Positions 20,824 to 31,220 of a stretch of 64,000 bases of DNA are shown here, piece by piece (the stretch's first letter is position 1; each line of letters opens with the position of its first letter). This stretch comes from Arachnopeziza araneosa (lineage: Eukaryota > Ascomycota > Leotiomycetes > Helotiales > Arachnopezizaceae). The notes below the pieces were generated by a model. It was not told where the DNA came from. It worked only from the letters and a program-made list of their open reading frames with translations, and searched no databases. The translations under genes and the position numbers were made by a program. The DNA lies in the NCBI GenBank assembly GCA_003988855.1, contig QYAI01000001.1:620001-684000 (forward strand), read 5' to 3'.

Positions 20824-21634
20824 GGGGCCACAACCACACCACATCACTTCCGCGACGATACTTTCTGACGAAGACCGCCTCACATAATTTTCGTCGTTAA
20901 TTCTATTCATGCCACGGCGTTTAGCGACTTCATTTTCAACCACCATTCTTGGCACGGATTATTCGGCTTCCACGGGTCTCACCGAAACTAGATTGCGGTT
21001 GGCGGGAAGCTGCGTGGCACAAGGATATGCAGGTGAACAATAAGTTTGGGGGCATTCTCACTAGTTTTCTTCACCAAAGTCTACGGACTGCGGTTTCCTG
21101 GGATGAGGCAATGATACATTAATTGATACCATTACGATACTTTCAAATTCTTGCTGTGTGTGACATGTAGAGTGGTTGTTTGTGACTTCTTTGATTTCAT
21201 TGTGATTTCTTCGTAATGTCTCTGTGACTAGTTCAATTATTGCATCCAATCAAACCAATGCATGAGTGTTGTAACAGTTTTACAAGTTGATACTTTTCTG
21301 AAATCCTTAACGAAGCAGGGCCGAGGAAGAGTAAGTTATTGCACGTGATATTAACTTCAACACATATCATGGTGCTAGTAATGCTCTATGCAATACTGAT
21401 AAAGTTCCAGCTGTGGCTTCGAAGATAATGCCTGTATATGTTTACAGATTTGATGTAATCCACCTGGGCATTTACGAGTGGTGTTCTATCACGTGAGTGA
21501 GCGCTGATAACCGAGACAAACTCTTGGCGTCCACATTCGCGAATCTTTCGAATTTAACTTTTTTCCACCAACAACCATCAATTCACACTCGAAATCGGCG
21601 CAGGATCAAACTTCTTTGCGACCACTCGGGAAAA
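20824..21634. other. Intergenic; promoter of rpl22 with two CACGTG
   Basis: 811 bp between tandem genes. CACGTG occurs at 21342-21347 and at 21490-21495, the latter 140 bp before the rpl22 ATG. No other feature is recognised. Confidence 0.55.
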
Positions 21635-22222
21635 ATGGCACCAACAGTATGTACATAATCTTGCTTTGCTGTTGGCCCGCCTTGAGAAAGGTTGTGGCGT
21701 GAAACAGTAGGCTAAGTTATGTGAATAGAAATCCTCCAAGGGCAAAGCGGCCAAGGTTACTCAGAAGGTAATTCATTTTGTGCCTCCTTTCTGATACAGC
21801 TTACTCGATTGGAGTTATTATGGAAATAGATATTGAAACTAAAAATTTATAGTATATCATCAACGCTTCTCAACCCGCCTCTGACAAGATCTTCGACGTC
21901 TCCGCCTTCGAGAAGTTCCTCCAAGACAAGATCAAGGTTGAGAACCGTGTCGGAAACCTCGGCGATAAAGTTGAGATCAAGTCAATCGGTGATGGAAAAA
22001 TTGAGGTCGTTTCACATATCCCTTTCTCTGGACGATACCTCAAGTACCTGTTCGTATTCCTAGCTGTTGATTGTATGAAGCTAATAAGATCGTAGCACAA
22101 AGAAATTCCTCAAGAAGCAACAACTGAGAGATTGGCTCCGTGTCGTGTCTACCAGCAAGGGTGTCTATGAGTTGAGATTCTTCAATGTGGTGAATGATGA
22201 GGGCGAGGAGGATGATGAATAA
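21635..22222 (+). CDS. RPL22: 60S ribosomal protein eL22
   Basis: Four exons (21635-21646, 21729-21767, 21853-22049, 22096-22222) encode 124 aa. The first coding exon holds only four codons (MAPT). Conserved eL22 segments are visible: YIINASQPASDKIFDV, then KFLQDKIKVENRVGNLG, IPFSGRYLKYL, then TKKFLKKQQLRDWLRVVS and the acidic tail NDEGEEDDE. The third intron has a non-consensus donor GTTCGT after GRYLKY-CT. No other donor restores the invariant LTKKFLKK sequence. eL22 is a non-essential structural protein of the large subunit near the exit tunnel. Intron positions close to the ATG are common in ribosomal protein genes. Confidence 0.97.
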
Positions 22223-23027
22223 ATATCTGCGAATGGTGCTTGCATAGATGATCGAGAATAGGCATATAGCTTGGCTTGTTAATTCAATGCTGGCTGATCA
22301 TCTCAATTCTGTTATTATGTTGTAAATTGCTACGGGTGTGAGGACGTGTTATGATTCATTGCTGCGATGTGATGAGGGCACATGGAGAGATTCTCTGAAT
22401 ATGAGAAAAATACGCCAGAGGTCATCAAGCTCAACCGCAGTTGAAAGAGCCGAGTAGTAGTCCAATTGGATTGAGAACTGCCAAAACCAAAGCCACTTTC
22501 CAAATGATGCTTTTCCTTCCCTCTCTCTCCCCAAGCCACATGAAAATAATAACACGGCAGTTGTCAAAATCTATCTACTAAATGTGATTGAACACAGAAA
22601 CCGAGCCAAGATTTAAGCTGTATGTTCCTTCAGCATCAGGAGTTGCCGCAACTCTGGTCCTAAATCGCTTTAGTCGATCTCAATCATGTGGTCGAATTCA
22701 TCCGAGCTGACCGAGAGGTTACTTTTGATCCAAGTGTTAATCCTTCTCTAGTGTAGAAAGCAGAATGCTAAATAAGCTCTCCTCATTCAGGCCCATTTGT
22801 TTCCTCTGTCACACCTATCTCTCCAGCTCAATTGCTATTCTGCAGAATTCTGTACACTCATGCTTTCTCATCTCAGCCTTGGCAGTACAGGCTTTTCTTT
22901 GACTGTAGGCACAACCCTGAAGGAATATTCTGAAAGTCTCTAGAGCGTTGGGGTTGGAGCTGTTCGTAGAGTCTTGGTAGGATGAATCTCCATTCAAAAC
23001 CATAAAATACAAAATTTTAAACCCGAC
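22223..23027. other. Convergent intergenic region
   Basis: 805 bp between the 3' ends of rpl22 and gpi11. Both 3' UTRs should lie here. I see no conserved ORF or RNA. Confidence 0.6.
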
Positions 23028-23818
23028 CTAATCAAGCTCAATCTTCTTCCCCTTTAACCACCAGCCACCCACGACCTTCCCAACCACATATCCTGCATAC
23101 GTACCACATAGTATCGTAACGGGCCACTTCTGCCACTCCCTATCCCAATCCAACGGTATTGGTATTGCTCCCAACCAGGTCCCTACCACGGCTCCTACGA
23201 ACCCACCAAACACCTCATCAATAGGACTGTAAAAACTCCCTATCTCGCGCCATTTCTTCCCGTCTAAGCCATGCGTATAAATGAGTGGAAAGAGGCCTAA
23301 CAGCGCGATATGCAGGGAGAGAAGGGCGGTATGAGGGAGGTGGGTAGTTAGTGGGGCGCCGAACAGAATGAGGAGAGCTGTTATTGGGAGGGCGGATAGT
23401 ATGCTGAGAACGAGTGCAAAGATTGATGTCTGGATTTATTAGCTTAATTCAAAATTAACGTTTTGTGACGTACGAAAGCTCTCGTCCACTTTGCAGACTC
23501 CAGGCTCTTCTTTCCTGACCCAAACTTTACCTTCTTCACAGCCTTGGTATTAGAGCCTGCAGCCGGCAAACAGATGATCGCGTATGCAATTTGTAGGGCT
23601 GCGAGAGGGAAAAGAGAGTTTAGGAGGGTTGGAACGGGGTCTGCCACCAATGATGGGAAGCGGATGTAGTAGGCGGATAGGAGGAGCGCTGGATGTGCTT
23701 GTGAGAAGATTCGCGCGAAGTCTGTTGGGAGGAGTTCGATTGGTAACGAGGCTTTAAGGATAGATGCTGGTGTGGCAGTCTTTGGCGCAGACATTGTTAC
23801 GGGATCAATGAGTGGCAT
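23028..23818 (-). CDS. GPI11: GPI-anchor biosynthesis protein Gpi11 (PIG-F)
   Basis: Two exons (23818-23474 and 23429-23028; intron 44 nt) encode 248 aa. Gpi11/PIG-F is a polytopic ER membrane protein. With Gpi7/Gpi13 (PIG-G/PIG-O) it adds ethanolamine phosphate to the second or third mannose of the GPI precursor. About six hydrophobic segments can be seen (e.g. LLNSLFPLAALQIAYAIICL, and the two long segments after the intron). The conserved C-terminal stretch runs through PLDWDREWQKWPVTILCGTYAGYVVG and ends in the basic GKKIELD. Start at the first ATG; a second in-frame ATG eight codons later is possible. Confidence 0.9.
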
Positions 23819-24153
23819 TGTGAGTTGTGATGGGGACGGAGGTGGAGGCCACGATGAATTTCATAGCTACAACGGCTAAATTTCGGCAATAAGTTTTATA
23901 CCGAAGATGCATCATTTTTCTGGCTTTTGCACACAATTATGACATGAATGCTGCCTCAAAGTGAAGAAGCTTGATATGTTGTCTGCTTTACCGTCATCAA
24001 TCTAAGGATGATAGTGTTTCAAGTAACAGGCTTCAGAGTGTCTGAGAAGCGCCAGCCGGACGAATGTCTACTATGCAAGATGCCTTTCCAAAGCATAGGG
24101 TGGCACCTGTTGTTGATCCTCAGCTATCACTCGATACCCTTTGCAGTCTCAGA
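23819..24153. other. Intergenic spacer
   Basis: 335 bp between the gpi11 start and the translin stop, both on the minus strand. It serves as promoter of gpi11. No specific site was recognised. Confidence 0.5.
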
Positions 24154-24992
24154 TCAAGCACCACTCTTGGGAACCAAGTTCCTAAGTGACAGATCGTAGA
24201 CGATATCTTCGATCTTCTTGATATTGTACTTGATGCTATCGCTTCTTCGTCGAAGAGAATCGTTCTTCAAGTTCAAGATCTGAAAACCAGCATGCACATC
24301 TTTGACAAACTGGCTAATTTGTAGAGGTCTTGAGTAGTCTCCTAAAGTGACAGAGTTTATAGCTAATCGGGCAAGCTCTTCGATGAGGTTGATGAGGGAT
24401 TGTAGGTACTCTTCGATGGTGATATGAAAAGCATCTCGGTCCTTAAGGTTGACAGGAACTGTTTCCGTTAGATTAAGATGCCGACAGGAGGAGGGTATTA
24501 CCGTTGAGAATCTCACCAACTTCTTCAATGGTGAAGAGCTTGCCTGGGCTTTCATGCTTGATGCCACCTAGCCATCCGCAAAGGAGGATAGAGGAGATGA
24601 CATTTTGGATATCTCGGGTCCACAAGCCATTATACCTGAGCTATCAGTCAAAGCCGCAAGATATTCTCGAGACGTACTTGTAATACGGGTACTTGGAAGC
24701 AATTTCAGACAGCTTAGCAACGCTTTTAATTTCCTCTTGGATCGTGGACTCTGCAGATGAGAGGACCGGTTGAACTGGTCGTGTTAGGAATGACCTGCGG
24801 GTTTGGGAGCCACCTACGTTCAGCTGCGGGGGTGGAGTGAGCTGCTGAGAGTATGGCTGAAGCAGTTCGGCCTTGTCTCTCGAGCGTCTGTGTGATTGCT
24901 CGAATCTGATCTCTGACTTCGGAATCTTCGTCAATCTTGGTTTGGAGGCTCTCGAAGATGCGCGGATCAACCATTCCCCTCTGTGCGGCCAT
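24154..24992 (-). CDS. Translin-family single-strand nucleic-acid-binding protein
   Basis: Four exons (24992-24818, 24774-24678, 24635-24502, 24458-24154) with three introns of 42-43 nt encode 236 aa; human translin has 228. Translin forms octamers and, with TRAX, the C3PO endoribonuclease. The conserved segments DEDSEVRDQIRAI, then AHSTPAA, YPYYKYNGLWTRDIQ and the alpha-helical C-terminus (LARLAINSVTLGDYSRP, KYNIKKIEDIVYDLSLR) are all present. The catalytic acidic residues belong to TRAX, not translin, so this subunit is RNA-binding. I chose MAAQRGMVDPR as the start. The frame stays open upstream to an ATG at 25061, but that extension is not family-like. Confidence 0.93.
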
Positions 24993-25208
24993 CTTGATTA
25001 TGTGGGGTTGAGGGGCAGGGTTTTTGTTTGCACAATGAATATTTTGAAATGGAAGTTTCACGCCGCCAAACTTGAGCTACAGAATTTATATGCCTTTACG
25101 ACGACTGCATTTCTATTGATGCGAGCACTCTAAGGTCGCAGGCAAAGTCTTACAGAAAGGCCATCTCTTCTTCAAGGCTTTGGTAAAAACCAAAAACCGC
25201 AATGAAAA

Positions 25209-25400
25209 GGTTCGCGTCGTCTGGAGGCAGTGTAATACCAGAGACACAGTGAGAATGAACATGGGCAAGCCCAGAGGTCCAAACTCGTAAGACAAAAATA
25301 AGTATAATCAATGTGTCCACCGTAGTGGACTTTCAGAGATTAAACTGAAAAGAACAGATACTACACTTGATCTAAGCCAATAGGCAAAGAGAGCTAAAGA
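25209..25400 (-). ncRNA. U2: U2 spliceosomal snRNA
   Basis: On the minus strand the sequence contains the universally conserved U2 5' domain: GGCTTAGATCAAGTGTAGTA, then TCTGTTCTTTTCAGTTTAAT. The branch-site recognition element GTAGTA maps to 25359-25364. Downstream parts also fit: stem-loop II GTCCAC-TACG-GTGGAC (25315-25330), an Sm site ATTTTTGT (25292-25299), stem-loop III TGGGC-TT-GCCCA (25262-25273), and stem-loop IV with CTGGTATTACACTGCCTCCAG (25221-25241). The ends are estimated from structure (5' within 25390-25405, 3' within 25200-25215), giving about 190 nt, as in other filamentous fungi. It pairs with intron branch sites in the spliceosome. Confidence 0.96.
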
Positions 25401-25430
25401 GAAAAGAAGTGTTTGCAAGAGGGAGGTCCT

Positions 25431-25440
25431 GGTTATATAG
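25431..25440 (-). promoter_or_regulatory. TATA box of the U2 snRNA gene
   Basis: CTATATAACC on the minus strand lies about 30-35 bp upstream of the estimated U2 5' end. This spacing is right for a Pol II TATA-dependent start. Confidence 0.65.
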
Positions 25441-28086
25441 ACTTTGGATATGGTCCGTGCGCATAAGCGAGGCCCCTGCAAACATGAAAGTTTGGGTTCA
25501 TGTTTGCTGCGTGAGCAAACATGACAAACATGCGGAACACAGCCTCAAAAATCCGTCATCTCGTAGGTATTTATCGTAGGTATTTATCGAACTACTTGGC
25601 ACTGCAAAACAATTGAGGGTTGGGTATGATATCTGCTTTACTGCCTTGACATGTTTTGTTCCGATCAATTCTTTCTCTCCCAACAACCTAGCTAACAAGG
25701 CGGTCTCCTTCTCTGATCCCCACTATTTGATGCATTGCTCCTGTTCCTCTCGATTCGCTGCTGCATATTCCTGTCACAAATTATCAGTCGTTGTCGTTAT
25801 TGTTTTAATGTGTGAAGGCAGGCTGGATTTTGTCTCGCATCTTCCATGACATTTCGTAGTTGAAAAATAAATTCAGTTGCCTAGTTCTTGTTTTCACTTT
25901 TCTCTTACTGAGCACAATTTAGCAAGCCTTAACCTCCTTTCCTCTTCCGACGACGTTGTTGATCCATTTCAAAGGTGAAGCCTCTGTTCTTTTTGCTTTA
26001 CTCTCTGAAAGCCCGCTTTGGTAGACACATATTCTCACCTGAGTTAGCCTCCTCTAAAGACATCGTCGATTTTTCGGTTTGGAGAGATTTCAACTGCTCA
26101 CAGGCTAGCTCGAGGTATACATAGTAAGGCCTTTCCTCCTCTTGAACTTCTTTATTTCTCTTTAGCTCTCTTGACTCCTGGCTGAGATTGACTGGGAACT
26201 CCGCAGGCATTTAGAGAGGGATATCCTCTCTCTTTCGTTTGCTTTTCCTCTTATTCAAGGTTCTCGTTTAAGTCTCTTCCCCATATCCAACCAGAGGTTA
26301 GATATCTCGCAAACTACAGGCCGTCAACACAACACAACACAACGCTGCGAAGGGGAATCAAAACACAACTTGTCGTTTGGCGAAACAGTTTCCTGTATTC
26401 AGTATGGAGTCATCTGGGCTTATTGCTCCAGGCATCATCGAATACCAGTCTTCTTCCAACCATGGATCATCAGTCTGGCTGAAGAACTTGTTACGTACCA
26501 GCCACAGTTTAATGTTAGAGAAAAGCTTAGCCAACCTATACAGGAGGACCACTATCCAATGCCGAAGAATATGCTGAACAACTAGACACAGGCTAGGCTC
26601 AATTGAATCTCAGAAAGGACACCCAACGATCAGATGTAGACCATTTATGATTGAATGTTGAGAAGTCTTTTCAACAAGCTGATGGTAAAGCAGGGGCGGA
26701 CGGACGAGCACTCTGCACCATCTTCTAATCTCAGAAAGAAGCACTCGTCGTCCACCATTGAAGAAGCCAAACTTTGGAATTCCAGATGTTGATCTGAGAA
26801 ATTTAGAAGAGCCAGAGGCCGCTACCATGATGAAGCACCTAGAGGCTTGCAATTATATCGTCGTCAAGCCATTCATCAAAACTCAACTCATCCCTTCGAC
26901 CTACAAATGCTGACTAAAGTTATGTTTGATTTGAATATTTTATAACAATATATTGGATGGAAGAATGGCCAGTCTTCACAGAACTTGGCCATTTACGTTG
27001 GACAGCTTTACCTAGAGAGTTATGAGGAGGTCTAAAGTTTTGAGGTTTCCAAGGCCCAGTATATCGGTTAGAATAAAGAGCTTGTAGTTGATTTACACGC
27101 GGCCGGAGCAGTCAAATTGATGACAACGAGTCTATTCCTGAATCCACCTCCTCAACGAGCGGCAGTCTCCCATCATGACCAATACGAGAAGTAGAAGTTG
27201 AACATACACACTGATATCCCCCAGGAACAAATTTGGTATTGTAAACGATTAGACATGAGTTTCCATAGAACGAAATTGCAGGAATGCTTACGAGCGAGCT
27301 AGGCAATAAGAGTTTAGGGAGATTAACAATTAAGTGTGCACTACCTAAGAATGCCCACATGTAGCTACCTTGGTTGCTGACCCAACTTTTTTCATTCTCC
27401 ACTCTCACAATCAGCTGTAACTTGCAATGGCGGTGTATGCTTCTCACTTGCCGGGCAGGTCGAGATATCTACTTCTAATTCTGGCTCTGGAAATATTTAT
27501 ACTAGAGTGTTGTGATCTAGAAGTTCATTTCAACACATCTGCTGTTCATGAATCATAATCTATCTTCAAGAGCGTTTTAATATTCGAGGTACTCTCTGTG
27601 TTATTTGTGCAAAATGATTTCATTTAGAAAATTGTTGAGGAGAGGTTATAGCTTTTAACGGGCTGCAATGATGCCTCCGCCTGTATTCTATATTATGAAT
27701 TGCATTCTAACATAATCGATGACTAAACAGCTTTCCCAGGAGAACTTTACTTGGGCCATTTTCACATGAAGGGCGCTGGCAGACCAAGCCCCTAAATTGT
27801 TGGTCGTCTGAACAGGTACTCGTAGGGGAGAAGATTGTCGTCGCTTCCCTAGGATTCAACCTTCCGATTCCGAAAGCAGTTTAGTACGCTACTGCAACGA
27901 GCCTCGGTCAGAATCACATGCGCTGTTAATGCCGGCTTGAAGACAAGGAGATCTTGAAGTGACAATTGCAACTCCACTGCAAACTATATAAACACTTACC
28001 GGCCATCTTCTTCCTTGACGTTAGCGAAATTTGCTTCTTGTTATTTCCAGCGCTTTATAGCCACGTTCCTTCCAGCATCCAACACC
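25441..28086. other. Gene-sparse region
   Basis: 2.6 kb between U2 and the SCP2 gene. Several short frames occur: 26402-26577 (+) starting MESSGLIAPG; an open frame ending with TGA near 26912 (+) that contains PNFGIPDVDLRNLEEPEAA; and 27112-27447 (-), 111 codons. None has recognisable similarity. I could not join the two plus-strand pieces with a convincing intron. A short ACACA direct repeat lies at about 26327-26345. The last 100 bp hold the SCP2 promoter with a TATA-like CTATATAAAC at 27984-27993. Confidence 0.55.
27984..27993 (+). promoter_or_regulatory. TATA-like element upstream of SCP2 gene
   Basis: CTATATAAAC about 95-100 bp before the ATG at 28087; position fits a core promoter. Confidence 0.5.
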
Positions 28087-28608
28087 ATGTCTCTTAAAAA
28101 CAGTAAGCTCACTTTTCAATCCGAACCAAGTGAACAGAACCCTAATCCTTCTGCAGGCGCATTTCCTTCTTCCGAGGCTTTTGATACAATCAACGAAGCT
28201 CTCCAAGCTTCAGATGCCGAGAGAAAAGATGCCGTCAAGAAAGGACAAGCAGTTTTCGCCTTTACATTAAAGAACAAAGCGGGAGAGACTGAGAGCTGGC
28301 ACATTGATTTGAAGAAGGATGGAAAGGTTGGAAAAGGTCTCGGGGAGAAGCCAACAGGTACGGTCTCTGAACAGCTGGCATTGCGCTCCCAAACTCAAGC
28401 CCTCTATTCCGCCTACACCATGCTCATTTCTATATTTGTAGTTACCCTTGCTCTTTCGGACGCCGATTTTGGAAACCTAGTGAGCGGGAAAGCAAATGCA
28501 CAGCGGTTGTTCATGGCGGGAAAGTTGAAAGTCAAGGGCGATGTGATGAAGGCTACCAAGATGGAACCGATCCTCAAGAAAGCGCAATCGGTGAAGGCGA
28601 AGCTATAA
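28087..28608 (+). CDS. SCP2-domain sterol/lipid carrier, peroxisomal
   Basis: Three exons (28087-28102, 28157-28357, 28442-28608) encode 127 aa. The SCP2 fold binds acyl-CoAs and sterols. FPSSEAFDTINEAL, AVFAFTLKNKAGETESWHIDLK, VTLALSDADFGNLVSGKANAQRLFMAGKLKVKGD and the final AKL are characteristic. AKL is a type-1 peroxisomal targeting signal, so the protein probably serves beta-oxidation in peroxisomes. Both introns (54 and 84 nt) are multiples of three and contain no stop in frame, so unspliced mRNA would still encode a longer in-frame protein. The spliced form is the one that matches the family; the intron peptides are not SCP2-like. A TATA-like element lies about 95 bp upstream. Confidence 0.93.
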   Translation: MSLKNSKLTFQSEPSEQNPNPSAGAFPSSEAFDTINEALQASDAERKDAVKKGQAVFAFTLKNKAGETESWHIDLKKDGKVGKGLGEKPTGTVSEQLALRSQTQALYSAYTMLISIFVVTLALSDADFGNLVSGKANAQRLFMAGKLKVKGDVMKATKMEPILKKAQSVKAKL

Positions 28609-28861
28609 GGGAATAGAATTGTATATTACTGTTGAAGTAGAAGAATCATACCAGCAGATTTTTAGGCATTCATCCAAACCTCGGCCGACATTTAGCGATG
28701 ACTCCTCTGAGATGAGAAATGACTCGTAGATCCCCATGCAAGAATGGGGGATTGACCTTCTTATTTGGGATTGTTGCTAATAAATTTCATTTTCAAAGTG
28801 TTTCTACAGCCTTACTATACATGGTTTCTTAGTCCCGAAATCTTCGACCTTACACCTCACA

Positions 28862-30709
28862 ATGTTGTCGCGCGTGAAGCAGATGGCATGGCCTTCTGCC
28901 ATACCAGACGACGAATGGTCAGAAGTAGAGCAAGGACTTCCTGCAAAAGATGAACCATTCATCAACCAATATCTCCACGGCCGGGAAGCTCTAATCGAGC
29001 AAGAGAAGAAGCAACGAAGTGGTAAGCTGCCCCTCCAACCCCCCCCTCAGAACTCACATTCAGCAGATCACGCCTTTCGACAGTCTCTTTCTCCTCTAGC
29101 CAAAGAAGCTTGCTCCATAGTCGATCGCATTCGAGATGAAGAGCAGAAGAAAGTATGGACCGCCGAATTCGAAGATATTCTTGCGCAAAAGTCAGGCGCA
29201 AATGTTTATCCTGGGATGATGTTTAGCTTGGCGAAGGAGCGGATGGAGAAGACTAAACTATGGCAGATTGTCAGAAAGATGCCGAAGGGAGCGTTACTTC
29301 ATGCTCATATGGATGCTATGGTGGATTTCGATTATTTGTTTGATGTTTTGTTGACGACACCGGGAATGCATATTCATGCTGCATCTCCACTGTCAGATGC
29401 AACTGCGTTAGAAGGAGGGCGTTTTGGATTTCGCTTTTCAAAGTCAGGGAAAGGTATTACCAAAATCTCAAGGTTGAGTTGCTGTTGACTGAAAATAGAG
29501 GGTAAAAACTCAATATGGAGCTCAGACTATACACCAGACTCCCCAGTTCTAGCGACCACAGCTGCAGATACATTTCCGAATGGAGGCAGAAAAGGATTTC
29601 TAGCTTGGCTAAGAGATCGCTGTACTATCACAAATACCGAATCCTTAGAACATCATCATGGAGTTGATGCGGTATGGCGAAAGTTCGCATCTGTTTTCGC
29701 TATTCTAAACACTATAATCTTCTACGAACCGATTTTCAAGCTCTTCATGAGGCGTATGATGCAACTATTGCTTGAGGATGGTGTCAGATGGGTTGATTTG
29801 AGACTTGCGTTTACATTCCGTTATTACGCTGAAGGTTTAGAAGAACCAGAACCCGACTTTGGCCGTATGTTTCAGGTGTTTGGAGAAGAGATTGAGAAAT
29901 TCAAAGCTTCTGAAGAAGGAAAGGGTTTCTGGGGAGCTCGAATGATCTGGACTGGTCTTAGAGTTCTTGATACAAGGAAAATTGTGGAGGATATGGATGC
30001 CTGCATTGCAATTAAGATGGCCTACCCTCATTTAATCTCTGGCTATGACCTAGTAGGCCAAGAAGATGCAGGACGCCCTCTGAAGGATGTCCTTCCAGAG
30101 CTATTTTGGTTCAAGAAACAGTGTGCTCAAGAAGGAATCAATATTCCATTCTTCTTTCACGCAGGCGAATGTCTAGGAGATGGCAGTGACACGGACCAGA
30201 ATCTCTTTGATGCCATCCTCCTCGGGACCCGCAGAATCGGCCATGGCTTCTCATTATACAAACACCCTCTCCTGATCGACATGGTGAAAGACAAGAAAAT
30301 CCTTGTCGAGTCCTGTCCCATTTCTAACGAGGTTCTCCGTCTCTGCGCTTCAGTCATGTCTCATCCTCTTCCTGCTCTTCTTGCTCGAGGTGTCTCCTGT
30401 TCGCTCTGTAATGATGACCCGGCCATCTTGGGTCAGGACACGGCTGGAATGACGCACGACTTTTGGCAGGCGCTTCAAGGATGGCGCAACCTAGGCTTAG
30501 CTGGGCTGGGGAGTTTAGCGGAGAATAGTGTTAGATGGGCGGCGTTTGAAGATCAGAACGCGGCGGACTGGGTAACTGGGATTAAGGAAGCAACTTTGGG
30601 GAAGGGTATCAGGGCGGAGAAGATGAGGGAATGGAGTATAGAGTGGGAGCAATTCTGTCTTTGGATTGTTACCGAGTTTGGTGATGATGAAGAGAGCACG
30701 AGTGTCTAA
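28862..30709 (+). CDS. Adenosine deaminase-related (ADGF/CECR1-type) metallohydrolase
   Basis: Two exons (28862-29453 and 29499-30709; intron 45 nt) encode 600 aa. It belongs to the metal-dependent amidohydrolase superfamily, adenosine deaminase/ADGF branch: an N-terminal helical region precedes the TIM barrel, which starts with MPKGALLHAHMDA (the H-x-H zinc ligands). Later motifs are FFHAGE (His and catalytic Glu), TRRIGHGF (catalytic His), VESCPISNEVL and CNDDPAIL (the DD with the zinc-ligating Asp). These match the family's catalytic set. No N-terminal signal peptide is evident (MLSRVKQMAWPS), so it is probably cytosolic, unlike animal secreted ADGFs. The likely reaction is adenosine or related purine to the inosine form plus ammonia. 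Confidence 0.9.
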
Positions 30710-31220
30710 GGGTTGAGCTTCATAATGCACTTCAAATGGAGGTTCTCGCGATTTCTTTATTGTTCTAAGTCTCTCGTTGCATAGGACACTCAACAGTTCT
30801 ATTGCGAGACAGGAATTTTCAACAACATCTGTACACTATATTATCAAAGTTCTCAAGCATAAATCTTCTGGCAGACCTATCACGATACTATCAAAAAATA
30901 ATGTTTTGAAATTATAAAGGGTTTACGGCGACAGAGAAATTGAAACACATAAAATTGTCAGTTGTTAATTGCCAAGAGCCATAGCGATCTGATTCATCCA
31001 GATTTATCGGCTCAAAAAATTTCTGCAACACATGAACCATCGATTTTCAGAGAGGTATTCGTATGATCTCTTATCGTTGATTCAAGCCTCTATGGACGTA
31101 GAATAATTAACGGATCTGTAAAGACATGATTTTCGACCAACGCCTTGAATGCCACGCTATGCTAATCAAACACCATGCCAGAACTTTCAAGACCACCTAC
31201 CATGCTATTTGAACATCCTC
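30710..31220. other. Convergent intergenic region
   Basis: 511 bp, AT-rich, between the 3' ends of the deaminase and nucleoporin genes. No feature seen. Confidence 0.6.

Noticed and set aside
24993..25061. 23-codon N-terminal extension of translin
   Set aside because: Not family-like and would make the protein longer than known translins; the ATG at 24992 gives a normal length.
26212..26236. Possible palindrome GAGAGGGATATCCTCTCTC
   Set aside because: The arms do not match perfectly and no function is implied by position.
26377..26912. A small gene joining MESSGLIAPG... to ...IPSTYKC
   Set aside because: No donor/acceptor pair with acceptable consensus joins the two parts in frame, and neither part is recognised; kept only as a region of interest.
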